A model generated the notes under the pieces. It was not told the origin of the DNA. It ran no database searches and was given only the letters and a program-made list of their open reading frames with translations. This document shows, in pieces, positions 18,938-26,301 of a DNA stretch of 64,000 bases (its first letter is position 1; every line of letters begins with the position of its first letter). Made by a program: the position numbers and the translations under genes. Source of the stretch: Acidobacteriota bacterium. GTDB taxonomy: Bacteria > Actinomycetota > Actinomycetes > Actinomycetales > Microbacteriaceae. The stretch lies in assembly GCA_019351995.1 (NCBI GenBank), contig JABBOD010000005.1, forward strand, positions 24,841 to 88,840, read 5' to 3'.

Positions 18938-19294
18938 GTGCCGAATGATGCGGGTGACGACTTCAGCTCGCGGGTTCTTGACGTGGTCGCCGCCATCCCC
19001 GATGGCAAGGTCATGAGCTACAGCGACGTCGCCGCGGCGATCGGCTCGCGCGCAGCCCGTGCTGTCGGGCAGGTGATGGCATATACAGGCGCGGACGTGC
19101 CGTGGTGGCGAGTGGTGCGGGCATCGGGGCACGCCGCGGTCGGTCACGAGGAACGGGCACTCCAGCACTACCGTGCCGAGGGCACGCCGCTCCGGTGGTC
19201 GGGCGAGAACTTCCGCGTCGACCTGGCCGCGGCGCGCTACGTTCCCCGCGGCTCACGACCACAGGCGGTGCGCGATGTCTGGCTTATCGGCTGA
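18938..19294 (+). CDS. Alkyltransferase-like (ATL) DNA-binding protein, MGMT family
   Basis: A 118-residue protein homologous to the C-terminal domain of O6-alkylguanine-DNA alkyltransferase, but with VPWWRVVRASG where active enzymes have PCHRV: the methyl-acceptor Cys is Trp. Such ATL proteins bind O6-alkylguanine lesions without repairing them and recruit nucleotide excision repair. The helix-turn-helix GKVMSYSDVAAAIG and RAVGQVMA are present. GTG at 18938 is preceded by GGGAGGAG. It is 37 bp behind the GNAT gene on the same strand, possibly cotranscribed. Confidence 0.85.
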   Translation: MPNDAGDDFSSRVLDVVAAIPDGKVMSYSDVAAAIGSRAARAVGQVMAYTGADVPWWRVVRASGHAAVGHEERALQHYRAEGTPLRWSGENFRVDLAAARYVPRGSRPQAVRDVWLIG

Positions 19295-19370
19295 CGAGAC
19301 GACCTGCTGGCTCGGAACTGGATCCAGCTAGACATCCGTCACCATCCGGCGGGCGCAATGCCCGGACGCG

Positions 19371-19429
19371 GCGAAGGCGCCGCCCCGAAAGGGAACGACG
19401 CCTTCGCGCACGCGAGCCAGCGGCTCGCG
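19371..19429 (-). terminator. Double hairpin after rplL
   Basis: Just after the rplL stop, the minus-strand transcript can form CGCGAGCC-loop-GGCTCGCG (8 bp, 3-nt loop, 19411-19429) and then GCGAAGGCG...CGCCTTCGC (9 bp, 19371-19407). There is no U-tract, so these may act as stabilising 3' structures or as actinobacterial non-canonical terminators for the rplJ-rplL transcript. Confidence 0.55.
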
Positions 19430-19433
19430 GGAA

Positions 19434-19817
19434 CTACTTGAGGGTGACGGTCGCGCCGGCCTCTTCGAGAACGGCCTTGGCCTTCTCGGCGGCTTCCTTG
19501 TTCGCGCCCTCGAGCACGACCGAGGGGGCGTTGTCAACGAGAGCCTTCGCCTCGCCGAGGCCGAGGCTGGTGAGGGTGCGCACCTCCTTGATGACCTGGA
19601 TCTTCTTCTCGCCAGCGGCCTCGATGACGACGTCGAAGGAATCCTTCTCCTCGACCTCTTCGACCGGGGCGGCCGGGCCACCGGCAGCGGCAACCGCGAC
19701 CGGGGCGGCGGCGGTGACCTCGAAGGTCTCCTCGAACTTCTTGACGAAGTCGCTGAGCTCGATGAGCGAGAGCTCCTTGAACGCGTCGAGCAGCTCGTCA
19801 GTGCTGAGCTTTGCCAT
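19434..19817 (-). CDS. rplL: 50S ribosomal protein L7/L12
   Basis: 127-residue stalk protein that recruits translational GTPases. The N-terminal dimerisation helix [25 protein letters not shown], the Ala/Gly-rich hinge ([16 protein letters not shown]) and the C-terminal domain ending [10 protein letters not shown] are all present. It follows rplJ on the minus strand by 57 bp. Confidence 0.97.
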   Translation of the reverse strand: MAKLSTDELLDAFKELSLIELSDFVKKFEETFEVTAAAPVAVAAAGGPAAPVEEVEEKDSFDVVIEAAGEKKIQVIKEVRTLTSLGLGEAKALVDNAPSVVLEGANKEAAEKAKAVLEEAGATVTLK

Positions 19818-19874
19818 TTCTAACTCCTAGTTGCTTTGTGGATCTGGTGGGTATGTGAGTCGTCCGACGGACGA

Positions 19875-20390
19875 TCAGCTCGCGGATTCCTGCTTCTCGC
19901 GCAGCGCGTCGACCGTGCGAACGGCCTTCGACAGCGGCGCCTGGAACAGGTAGGCAGCACCGAACAGGGGTGCCTTGAAGAGACCGGCCAGTTTGGCCAG
20001 CAGAACTTCACGGCTCTCCAGGTCGGCGAGCTTGCCCACCTCTTCTGCGGAGAGGGGTGCGCCATCGAAATAGCCGCCCTTCACCACGAGCAGAGGGTTG
20101 GCCTTGGAGAAGTCACGCAGTGCCTTGGCCACGGTCACGGTGTCACCGTGCACGAACGCGATGGCCGAAGGGCCAGCGAGCTCGTCGTCGAAGCTGGTGA
20201 TGCCCGCTTCGTTCGCCGCGATCTTGGTCAGCGTGTTCTTCACCACGGCATAGCTCGCGTGCTCACGGATGTTTCCGCGCAGCTGCTTGAGCTGCGCGAC
20301 CGTGAGGCCGCGGTACTCGGTGAGCACGACCGCGTTCGAGTTGCGGAACAAATCCGTCAGCTCGGCGACCGTTGCTTCCTTGTTCGCCAT
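19875..20390 (-). CDS. rplJ: 50S ribosomal protein L10
   Basis: 171-residue stalk-base protein that binds 23S rRNA and anchors L7/L12 dimers. It starts [15 protein letters not shown] with AGGAAAGAG upstream, and contains [20 protein letters not shown] and the [16 protein letters not shown] segment. The start at 20390 is preferred over the in-frame upstream extension, which would run into the leader terminator. Autogenous control through the leader is expected. Confidence 0.97.
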   Translation of the reverse strand: MANKEATVAELTDLFRNSNAVVLTEYRGLTVAQLKQLRGNIREHASYAVVKNTLTKIAANEAGITSFDDELAGPSAIAFVHGDTVTVAKALRDFSKANPLLVVKGGYFDGAPLSAEEVGKLADLESREVLLAKLAGLFKAPLFGAAYLFQAPLSKAVRTVDALREKQESAS

Positions 20391-20588
20391 GGCGCTCTTT
20401 CCTGGTTGGTATTCATGGATTCGGCCGCGTCGCGCTGACCACAAAAAAAGCTCCGGCGCTAAGCGCACGGAGCTTGATACCCGGGCTGCGTTTCACCACA
20501 TCCGGGAACTGCTTCACACACCTGCGCGGGATTTGTTCCGTCACGTTCTTGCGAACACGACGGACACCAGCGGTCTACGGCCTCGTTT
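20391..20588 (-). ncRNA. L10 (rplJ) leader RNA
   Basis: The 5' untranslated region of the rplJ-rplL transcript is about 195 nt. Read on the minus strand it contains the conserved pieces of L10 leaders: GCAGGTGTGTGAA, CCCGGATGTGG and a GCCCGGGTATCAAG segment leading into a terminator-like hairpin. L10 leaders bind the L10-L7/L12 complex and repress their own expression. Confidence 0.75.
20443..20475 (-). terminator. Intrinsic terminator/attenuator in the L10 leader
   Basis: On the minus strand AAGCTCCG pairs with CGGAGCTT, with an inner GCGC/GCGC extension, followed directly by seven U residues (from 20449 to 20443). It lies 53 nt before the rplJ start and downstream of the L10-binding part of the leader, so it probably stops transcription when L10 is in excess. 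Confidence 0.8.
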
Positions 20589-20617
20589 AGAGTACGCGAG
20601 GTTCGCGGTCACAGCAA
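20589..20617 (-). promoter_or_regulatory. rplJ-rplL promoter
   Basis: On the minus strand TTGCTG (20617-20612) and TACTCT (20594-20589) are separated by exactly 17 bp, fitting a sigma-70-type housekeeping promoter. The start would fall about 7 nt beyond, giving the L10 leader. The -35 is only about 10 bp after the end of the upstream membrane-protein gene. Confidence 0.7.
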
Positions 20618-20625
20618 GCTGACGC

Positions 20626-21816
20626 CTAGGAGATGTCGGTGCCGCGCTCGGTGCCGCTGTCAGGATCCACGCGGGGTGTTGGCTTCCTGACGGGCTTCCG
20701 GGGGGGCGTCGTCGGCGAGGGCCGCTCGGGTGGCACCGCCGCCGCGGGCGGCTCGGCGGCAGCTGGCTTCTGGATTCGCGGCTTCGCGGCAGGAGGCTTC
20801 TGCGCAGGCGGTTTCTGCGCAGGCAGCTTCGCGGCAGGCGGTTTCTGGGCAGGCGGTTTCTGGGTGCGTGGCTTCGGGGATGCTGCGGCCGAGGCTGGTG
20901 GACGCCCTCCCTGTTTCGATCCTGCCGGCGTCGTAACCGGGCTCGGTGGTTTCGGCATGCGAGCGGGCCGCGGCGTCGCGGGGGCCGCCAGAGGATCGCT
21001 GCCCCCCGGCGTCTCCGGCCCGACCAGGGGACCCGGCTCGGGGGCCACACCCGCAACGTCCGCCGGTGCCACCACCCGAGTCACCCGGGGGGGCCGACCG
21101 CGCGACACGAGCAGGGCGACCGCGGTGAGGAGAACGAAGAGGGCCACGATACCGGTGACGACAGGGAGGCCCGTGTTCGTGGTGGCGGCAGCTGCCCCAC
21201 TCGCCACGGCGGCGAGCTTCAGGGAGGCGACCGGGGCCGGCGTGGTGAGTCCGGAGCTACCGGCCACCAGGGGCGTCACCGTGCCGCCGTCGAGCGCCAG
21301 CCACGCGTGCGTGGCATTGTCCCGCACGAGAGCCGCCGTAGCGGGGACAGCAGCCATCGCGGTTGCGAGCGCTGGCGTTGGGTCGAACGAGGCGAGTTCT
21401 GGGGCGGCCGTCTGTGGGTTGATCCAGATCGTGGCGAGGCCGACCGCTTTGCCGCCGATCGTGATCGGCACCACCCAGTTGTTGGTGAGTTGCACCGGAT
21501 GATCGGTCGCCTGGTCTTTCAGCCGCACCGCCGTCCACTCGTAGACGCGGCTGATCGGGCCGGCCTCCGTCGAGGCCGTGAAGTCGATCCCCTCGCCAGC
21601 CGCGTTCTTGCCGTAGATATCGTTCAGGCGCGCGACCATGCCGTTGGCGACATAAGCGGAAACCTCGGAGGGCACCGACCCGAGGCTCGCCGATGCCGTT
21701 GCCGCCGAAAACACGGCAGGAAGCGCGATGATCCCGGCCGCCAGCACGGCGGCAGCGGCACGGAGCAGAACCACCCGCACCCGCGTCGGCGCACGGCGTG
21801 ATGGACTGTCGGTCAT
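20626..21816 (-). CDS. Membrane-anchored protein with Pro/Lys/Gln-repeat C-terminal tail
   Basis: A 396-residue protein. An N-terminal hydrophobic segment (residues 12-40, ending TASAS) acts as signal or anchor; residues 45-200 form a putative extracytoplasmic domain (PSEVSAYVANGMVARLND, NNWVVPITIGGKAVGLATIW); a second hydrophobic span (about residues 210-235) is followed by VSRGRPP and a 130-residue tail with repeated KPPAQKPPAAK units. No named domain is recognised. Topology would place the tail in the cytoplasm if both segments span the membrane. The start at ATG 21816 is chosen because upstream codons lack a signal; the ribosome binding site is weak. Confidence 0.7.
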   Translation of the reverse strand: MTDSPSRRAPTRVRVVLLRAAAAVLAAGIIALPAVFSAATASASLGSVPSEVSAYVANGMVARLNDIYGKNAAGEGIDFTASTEAGPISRVYEWTAVRLKDQATDHPVQLTNNWVVPITIGGKAVGLATIWINPQTAAPELASFDPTPALATAMAAVPATAALVRDNATHAWLALDGGTVTPLVAGSSGLTTPAPVASLKLAAVASGAAAATTNTGLPVVTGIVALFVLLTAVALLVSRGRPPRVTRVVAPADVAGVAPEPGPLVGPETPGGSDPLAAPATPRPARMPKPPSPVTTPAGSKQGGRPPASAAASPKPRTQKPPAQKPPAAKLPAQKPPAQKPPAAKPRIQKPAAAEPPAAAVPPERPSPTTPPRKPVRKPTPRVDPDSGTERGTDIS

Positions 21817-21879
21817 ACGGGGCGTCGACTCTCGAACGGATTGAGCGGGTGTCCCCCATCCAATCACCCGCTGCGCCGA

Positions 21880-23370
21880 TCACCCGGCTGGCGCGGCGGG
21901 TGAGGCGGTGGCCGACTTCCGCGGGATGCGAACGATGAACCTCGTGTCGCCCGGATCGCTCAGCACCGTCACGGTGCCACCGTGCGCCTCCACCACGGCG
22001 GCGACGATCGCGAGTCCGAGCCCGGTACTGCCGGTCGCGCGGGAGCGCGAGCCGTCACCGCGGGCGAAACGCTCGAAGAGCACCGGCAGGAGCCCTGGCG
22101 AGATTCCCGGACCGTCGTCCGCGACCGTGACGACCGCGTCATCGCCATCGACGGCGAGAGTGGTCGTGACCCGGGTGCCCGCCGGCGTGTGGGTGCGCGC
22201 ATTGGCCAAGAGGTTGGCGACCACCTGGTGCAGGCGCCCCCGGTCCCCGGTGACCAGCACGGCCTCATCGGGGGTCTGCAGTTGCCAATCGTGGTCGGGG
22301 GACGCCGCGTAGGCGTCGCTCACGCCATCCGCCACCATTCCGGTGAGGTCGACGTCGCCGAACACGAGTTCCCGGCCGGCGTCGAGCCGAGCGAGAAGCA
22401 GAAGATCCTCGACCAGCGACGTCATTCGGATCGACTCCGACTCGATGCGGCCCAGCGAGCGCACCACGTCGTCCGGCAGCGTGTAACCGCCGCGGCGGGT
22501 GAGTTCGGAGTATCCGCGGATGGAGGCAAGAGGGGTGCGCAGCTCGTGGCTGGCATCGGCGACGAACTGGCGCACCTTGTCTTCGCTGGCCTGGCGGGCG
22601 ACCAGCGCACTTTCCACATGACCGAGAAGCCGGTTCAGTGCGGATCCCACCTGTCCCACCTCGGTGTTCGGGTCCGTATCGGCGTCGGCGACCCGGTCGG
22701 CGAGGGTCACCTCCCCCGTGGCGAGTTCGAGCTCCGAGACCCGCGTCGCCGTCGCCGCGACCCGACCGAGCGGACGCAGCGCGACCCGCACCACGGCCGT
22801 CCCGGCGATGGCCGCCGCCAGGAGGGCGAGCAGCGTGATGAGCCCGAAGATCAGCAGGAGGTAGTCGGTGGTGGTGGTGACCTCCGCCAGCGACTGGCCG
22901 ACAACGATCTGGACACCGTCGCTTCGCACCGCCGTCGCCACCCGGAACGAGCCGAGTGTGCCGCCCAAGTCCACCGTCTGCGCGTTCCGGGGATCGACGG
23001 GCAGCGCCAGCAGGGTGCTCAGCTGCGCGGCCGACAGCGACACGATCTGGCCGCCTTCGGTGACAGCGATGCCCGCCGAGATGCCGCCAGCCGAACGGAC
23101 GAGCAGGCTCCCGAAACGCCGGATTCCCGCCCCGGCTCCGCCTTCCGGTGGAGCGCCCGCCCCGTTGTCGCCGTTCGCCGAAAAGCCCACCGATTGCAGA
23201 ACCTGGTGATCGAGCCGATCGAGCAGGTTCTGCCGCAACACGAGCGCGCTCGCCCCGGCCACCACCACACTCACCACCGCGAGCAGGACGACGATGCCCA
23301 GCACGAGTCGCCGCTGGAGGGACCAGCGGGCAGGGCGGAGGAGAGAGGGCACGATTCCCAGTGTCGCCAT
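21880..23370 (-). CDS. Sensor histidine kinase (HAMP, HisKA, HATPase)
   Basis: A 496-residue membrane kinase. Segments: TM1 near residues 20-45, a periplasmic loop of about 130 residues rich in Gly/Ala, TM2 near residues 165-195, a HAMP linker, the HisKA phosphoacceptor in FVADASHELRTPLASIRGY near residue 273, and the ATPase with NLLANARTHTP, DDGPGISPG and GLGLAIVAAVVEAHGG. The ligand is unknown. Its partner is almost certainly the OmpR-type regulator upstream, although an epimerase gene lies between them. ATG at 23370 is preferred to TTG 12 bases earlier. Confidence 0.9.
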   Translation of the reverse strand: MATLGIVPSLLRPARWSLQRRLVLGIVVLLAVVSVVVAGASALVLRQNLLDRLDHQVLQSVGFSANGDNGAGAPPEGGAGAGIRRFGSLLVRSAGGISAGIAVTEGGQIVSLSAAQLSTLLALPVDPRNAQTVDLGGTLGSFRVATAVRSDGVQIVVGQSLAEVTTTTDYLLLIFGLITLLALLAAAIAGTAVVRVALRPLGRVAATATRVSELELATGEVTLADRVADADTDPNTEVGQVGSALNRLLGHVESALVARQASEDKVRQFVADASHELRTPLASIRGYSELTRRGGYTLPDDVVRSLGRIESESIRMTSLVEDLLLLARLDAGRELVFGDVDLTGMVADGVSDAYAASPDHDWQLQTPDEAVLVTGDRGRLHQVVANLLANARTHTPAGTRVTTTLAVDGDDAVVTVADDGPGISPGLLPVLFERFARGDGSRSRATGSTGLGLAIVAAVVEAHGGTVTVLSDPGDTRFIVRIPRKSATASPAAPAG

Positions 23371-23408
23371 CTGCCTATGCAAATCCTTGGCCCCGTGTCG
23401 GAAGCGGC

Positions 23409-24269
23409 TTAGAGAGAGCCCCGCCAGCCGAACTGCGGCTCGTAGCCCAACAGGCGGCGCGCCTTGTCGATCGAGAGCAGGGTCTCGTGCTCACCGAGTT
23501 CCTTCGTGACCGGGACGTCGGGGAACACCTCGGCCGCCAGCGAAGCACTCGAACGTGACATCACCGTGTCGGCGTTCGCGATGATGAAGGTCTCGTAACC
23601 GGGGCCTCTGGCGGTGAGCGCCTTGTGCACGGCCTGGCCGGCATCCCGCACGTCGATGTAGCCCCACAGGTTCCATTTGCGCAGCAGCGGATCGGCATCG
23701 AAGGCGGGGAAACCCGCGTATTCGCTGCCGTCCATCACGTTCGAGAAACGCAGACCGGTGACGCTCAGCTCGGGATCCCACCGGCAGAGCTCGATTGCCA
23801 TCGTCTCCTCGAGGTGCTTGACCAGCGAGTAGGTCGAGTTCGGCTGGGCGGGATACTCCTCATCCACCGGAAGGTATGGCGGAGGCACGTCGAACGGCAG
23901 CCCGAGCACGGTCTCGCTTGACGCGTGGACGATCCTCTTGATCCCCGCTTTGCGTGCCCCTTCGAAGACGTTGAACGACGCCAGCATGTTGTTGCGGAAG
24001 GTCCCGATATTGGTCAGCAGCCCCGGAGCCGGGATGGCCGCGAGATGCACGACGGCCTCCAGGCTCTCGTAGCGCTCCTCGACGCCGCTGAGCGCGTCGA
24101 TCACCTGACCGGAGTCGGTCAGATCCACTTCGATGAACCCGGCGGGTCGCAGAGGTCCCCCCGGGGCCGGGGCTCGATCGAGATTGACGATGTCGTATCC
24201 GGCATCCTGCAACCAGGAGATCACCCCTCGTCCCAGCTTGCCGCTTCCTCCGGTGACTGCGATCGTCAT
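23409..24269 (-). CDS. NAD-dependent epimerase/dehydratase family protein (extended SDR)
   Basis: A 286-residue extended SDR enzyme: TGGSGKLGRGVISWL nucleotide-binding loop at residues 6-20, HLAAIPAPG, and the catalytic YSLVK with an upstream Ser in VHASSETVLG. The C-terminal FGWRGSL closes the substrate domain. Such enzymes act on nucleotide-sugars or sugar acids (uronate dehydrogenase-like). It is 38 bp upstream of the kinase and 64 bp downstream of the regulator on the same strand, so the three genes may be cotranscribed; the substrate and connection to signalling are unknown. Confidence 0.87.
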   Translation of the reverse strand: MTIAVTGGSGKLGRGVISWLQDAGYDIVNLDRAPAPGGPLRPAGFIEVDLTDSGQVIDALSGVEERYESLEAVVHLAAIPAPGLLTNIGTFRNNMLASFNVFEGARKAGIKRIVHASSETVLGLPFDVPPPYLPVDEEYPAQPNSTYSLVKHLEETMAIELCRWDPELSVTGLRFSNVMDGSEYAGFPAFDADPLLRKWNLWGYIDVRDAGQAVHKALTARGPGYETFIIANADTVMSRSSASLAAEVFPDVPVTKELGEHETLLSIDKARRLLGYEPQFGWRGSL

Positions 24270-24333
24270 GTTCCGCTCCCTTAGCTGTTCTCCCTCACGC
24301 TAGCGGGCGACGCGGGAGTGCTGCCTCTGGCTG

Positions 24334-25074
24334 TCAGCTTGCGGGTTTGATGAGGTACCCGACACCGCGCACCGTGTGGATCATCGGCTCGGCATCCGTG
24401 TCGATCTTCTTCCTCAGATAGGAGATGTAGATCTCGACGATGCTGGACCGGCCTCCGAAGTCGTAGCTCCACACCCGGTCGAGGATCTGCGACTTGCTCA
24501 GCACGCGCCGCGGGTTGCGCATCAGATAGCGCAGCAGTTCGAACTCGGTTGCCGTGAGTTCGATCGGGACACCTGCTCGCGACACCTCGTAGCTCTCCTC
24601 GTTCAGGAGCAGGTCACCGACGCGCAACTCGGGGTCGATCGCGTCGCTCACGATGCGCGAGGAGCGACGGATGAGGCCGCGGAGGCGAGCGACGACCTCC
24701 TCCAGGCTGAAGGGCTTCGTGACGTAGTCGTCACCGCCGGCGGTCAGGCCCGCGATTCGATCATCGACCGAGTCCTTCGCGGTCAGGAACAGGACGGGGA
24801 TGTCGAGGCCGTCCGCGCGCATCCGGTGCAGAACCTCGAGGCCGTCGAGGTCGGGCATCATGACGTCGAGCACGACCACGTCGGGCTTGAACTGCCGCGC
24901 AAGCGCGAGGGCTTGTTGACCTCCCGTGGCGGTGCGGACATCCCACCCCTCATAGCGGAGCGCCATCTGGAGCAGGTCACCGAGCGAGACCTCATCGTCC
25001 ACGACGAGGGCGCGGACGGGCGTGCCATCGATGCGCGTGAGCTTGGCCGGCGGGAGCGTCTGAGGTGATGTCAC
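24334..25074 (-). CDS. OmpR/PhoB-family response regulator
   Basis: A 246-residue regulator with a receiver domain (phospho-acceptor Asp in VVVLDVMMPDLDG near residue 70, switch Lys in DDYVTKPFSLEE) and a C-terminal winged helix ending RSSIVEIYISYLRKKIDTDAEP and HTVRGVGYLIKP. The GTG start at 25074 is used. Upstream lie 8-bp direct repeats with 11-bp phasing that suit dimer binding and autoregulation. It resembles mycobacterial MprA/TcrA-type regulators. Confidence 0.92.
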   Translation of the reverse strand: MTSPQTLPPAKLTRIDGTPVRALVVDDEVSLGDLLQMALRYEGWDVRTATGGQQALALARQFKPDVVVLDVMMPDLDGLEVLHRMRADGLDIPVLFLTAKDSVDDRIAGLTAGGDDYVTKPFSLEEVVARLRGLIRRSSRIVSDAIDPELRVGDLLLNEESYEVSRAGVPIELTATEFELLRYLMRNPRRVLSKSQILDRVWSYDFGGRSSIVEIYISYLRKKIDTDAEPMIHTVRGVGYLIKPAS

Positions 25075-25096
25075 CCCACTATGAAGCTCCCGAACT

Positions 25097-25115
25097 CTAT
25101 GAGAAGCCTGTGAGA
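25097..25115 (-). promoter_or_regulatory. Phased direct repeat upstream of response regulator gene
   Basis: On the minus strand TCTCACAG (25115-25108) and TCTCATAG (25104-25097) are 11 bp apart start to start, one helical turn, as expected for two monomers of an OmpR-family dimer. A third, degenerate copy CTTCATAG lies closer to the start at 25086-25079. Probable autoregulatory box for the regulator at 24334-25074. Confidence 0.55.
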
Positions 25116-25191
25116 AACATCAGCGCCTGCCGAGCAAGTTCGGGTCGAGCTCGGTAAGCGCTGATGCGCCTCACGCGGGTGCGCGAGCTGG

Positions 25192-25380
25192 TCAGGCGCG
25201 GTGGGCGCCGCGCGGGCGGCGGGTGCCGCCGCGAACGATGAGGGCGACGAAGGCGACGAACACCATGGCGGCCGCGAGCACAAGCGTGGGAACGGGCTCG
25301 AGACCGAGGACGGTCGCGTGCTCGTGAGCGAGAGAAACGACCTGCTTGGCCGGTCCTGCGTAGCTCCCCAGCTGGTCCAT
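25192..25380 (-). CDS. Small single-pass membrane protein
   Basis: A 62-residue protein: a short N-terminal amphipathic part (MDQLGSYAGPAKQVVSLAHE), then one hydrophobic span (VPTLVLAAAMVFVAFVALIV) near residues 30-50, then a basic tail RGGTRRPRGAH. The ATG is preceded by GGAAAGG seven bases upstream, the best ribosome binding site in the area. No relative is recognised. It lies 117 bp upstream of the response regulator and might be part of its signalling unit or an independent small gene. Confidence 0.6.
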   Translation of the reverse strand: MDQLGSYAGPAKQVVSLAHEHATVLGLEPVPTLVLAAAMVFVAFVALIVRGGTRRPRGAHRA

Positions 25381-25400
25381 TGTCGTGCCTTTCCGCCGTT

Positions 25401-25422
25401 GCCCCGCCTGTTCCGGCGGGGC
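25401..25422. repeat. Perfect GC-rich hairpin
   Basis: GCCCCGCC-TGTTCC-GGCGGGGC forms an 8-bp perfect stem with a 6-nt loop, just upstream of the small membrane-protein gene on the minus strand. There is no U-tract on either side. It could be a 5'-UTR structure or a terminator for transcription entering from the repeat region. Confidence 0.5.
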
Positions 25423-25450
25423 TGTCTGTCAGTTGAAAGGAGGACCAATC

Positions 25451-25624
25451 TGTCCCCCACATGAAAGCTACGACGATGTCCCCCCGAATGCCGACACCCG
25501 AGTGGGGGGTCTGTCTGCCCCACTCCGGGGGGTGTCCCCCCAAGTGCTGACACTCGTTGTGGGGTGAGATGACCGTTTCGGGGGACATTTCGGGGGACAG
25601 AGCGTTGAGTAGGTGCTGACACGG
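25451..25624. repeat. Cluster of TGTCCCCC/GGGGGACA repeats
   Basis: TGTCCCCC occurs at 25451, 25477 and 25533 and its complement GGGGGACA at 25580 and 25592. Two imperfect 34-bp direct repeats (from 25477 and 25533) share TGTCCCCCC, TGCyGACAC and a TGGGG tail, and a third TGCTGACACGG follows at 25613. TTTCGGGGGACA is an exact tandem 12-mer at 25576-25599. This resembles the multiple terminal repeats of IS21-like elements or an operator/iteron array, but no transposase is nearby. It borders a phage-like nuclease gene. Confidence 0.55.
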
Positions 25625-25625
25625 A

Positions 25626-26279
25626 ATGTCCACGCCGACGTCGACCCTCGGCTGCACGCAGAATGGATGCGTGACCGCGCTCCAACCAACGCTCTCCCTC
25701 TGGGATGAGCCCCCGAGTCGGCACACCGACCGCATCGTTGCCGACGCCACGGATCGCATGGCCTGGCTCAAAGCGCGGGCTCGGGGCGTGACGGCCACCG
25801 ATGTGGCCCGCCTCTCCGGCCCGAAGGCGCTCCGCGCGCTCGCGCTGGAGAAGTTGCTCGGCACCGGCTTCGGCGGCAACGCGTTCACCGCGCACGGGCG
25901 GCTCCGCGAGCCGGAGATTGCGCACTGGGCTCGCCGGGTCTATCGGATGCAGCCCAGCAGCGCACTGTTCCACGCAGACGGACGGCCCGAGCACCTCGCG
26001 ACACCGGACGGCATGCGCGAGAGCGGCACCGCGCTTGAGCTGTGCGAGATCAAGACGACGAACTCGGCCTGGAAGAGCATCCCGCGCCACTACCTGCGTC
26101 AGGTCTGGTGGCAGCAGTACGTCTTGGGCGCCGAGCGCACGCTGCTCGTGTGGGAGCAGCACGACGGGTTCATCCCGATCGGCAACGAGCCGGAGTGCCG
26201 CTGGGTTGACCGGGACGAGAACGAGATCCACCGGCTCGTCGGGCTCGCCGACCAGCTCCTGCTCGCGATGGCGCGCTGA
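25626..26279 (+). CDS. YqaJ-like phage recombinase/exonuclease (PD-(D/E)XK fold)
   Basis: The product (217 residues from ATG 25626; about 202 from GTG 25671) fits the YqaJ viral recombinase group: ARGVTATDVARLSG near the N-terminus (family: R..GITATDVA), HGRLREPEIAHWARRVY with the conserved Glu, then an Asp in TPDGM and the ELCEIKTT catalytic E-x-K near residue 140. These exonucleases process double-strand ends for recombination in phages and mobile elements. No beta-like annealase or other phage gene accompanies it. The start is uncertain because neither candidate has a clear ribosome binding site. Confidence 0.75.
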   Translation: MSTPTSTLGCTQNGCVTALQPTLSLWDEPPSRHTDRIVADATDRMAWLKARARGVTATDVARLSGPKALRALALEKLLGTGFGGNAFTAHGRLREPEIAHWARRVYRMQPSSALFHADGRPEHLATPDGMRESGTALELCEIKTTNSAWKSIPRHYLRQVWWQQYVLGAERTLLVWEQHDGFIPIGNEPECRWVDRDENEIHRLVGLADQLLLAMAR

Positions 26280-26301
26280 GGCCGATCCGCGGGTCAGCTG
26301 C

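Noticed and set aside
18938..19294. Active O6-methylguanine-DNA methyltransferase
   Set aside because: The acceptor Cys of the PCHR motif is replaced by Trp, so it is an alkyltransferase-like protein.
20760..20900. Possible DNA tandem-repeat or CRISPR-like array
   Set aside because: The repetition comes from Pro/Lys/Gln codon repeats in a coding tail; there are no spacers of uniform size.
25461..25550. 29-codon frame starting ATG inside the GGGGGACA repeat cluster
   Set aside because: Although AAAGGAGG precedes it, the gap to the ATG is about 17 nt and the translation only follows the repeats.
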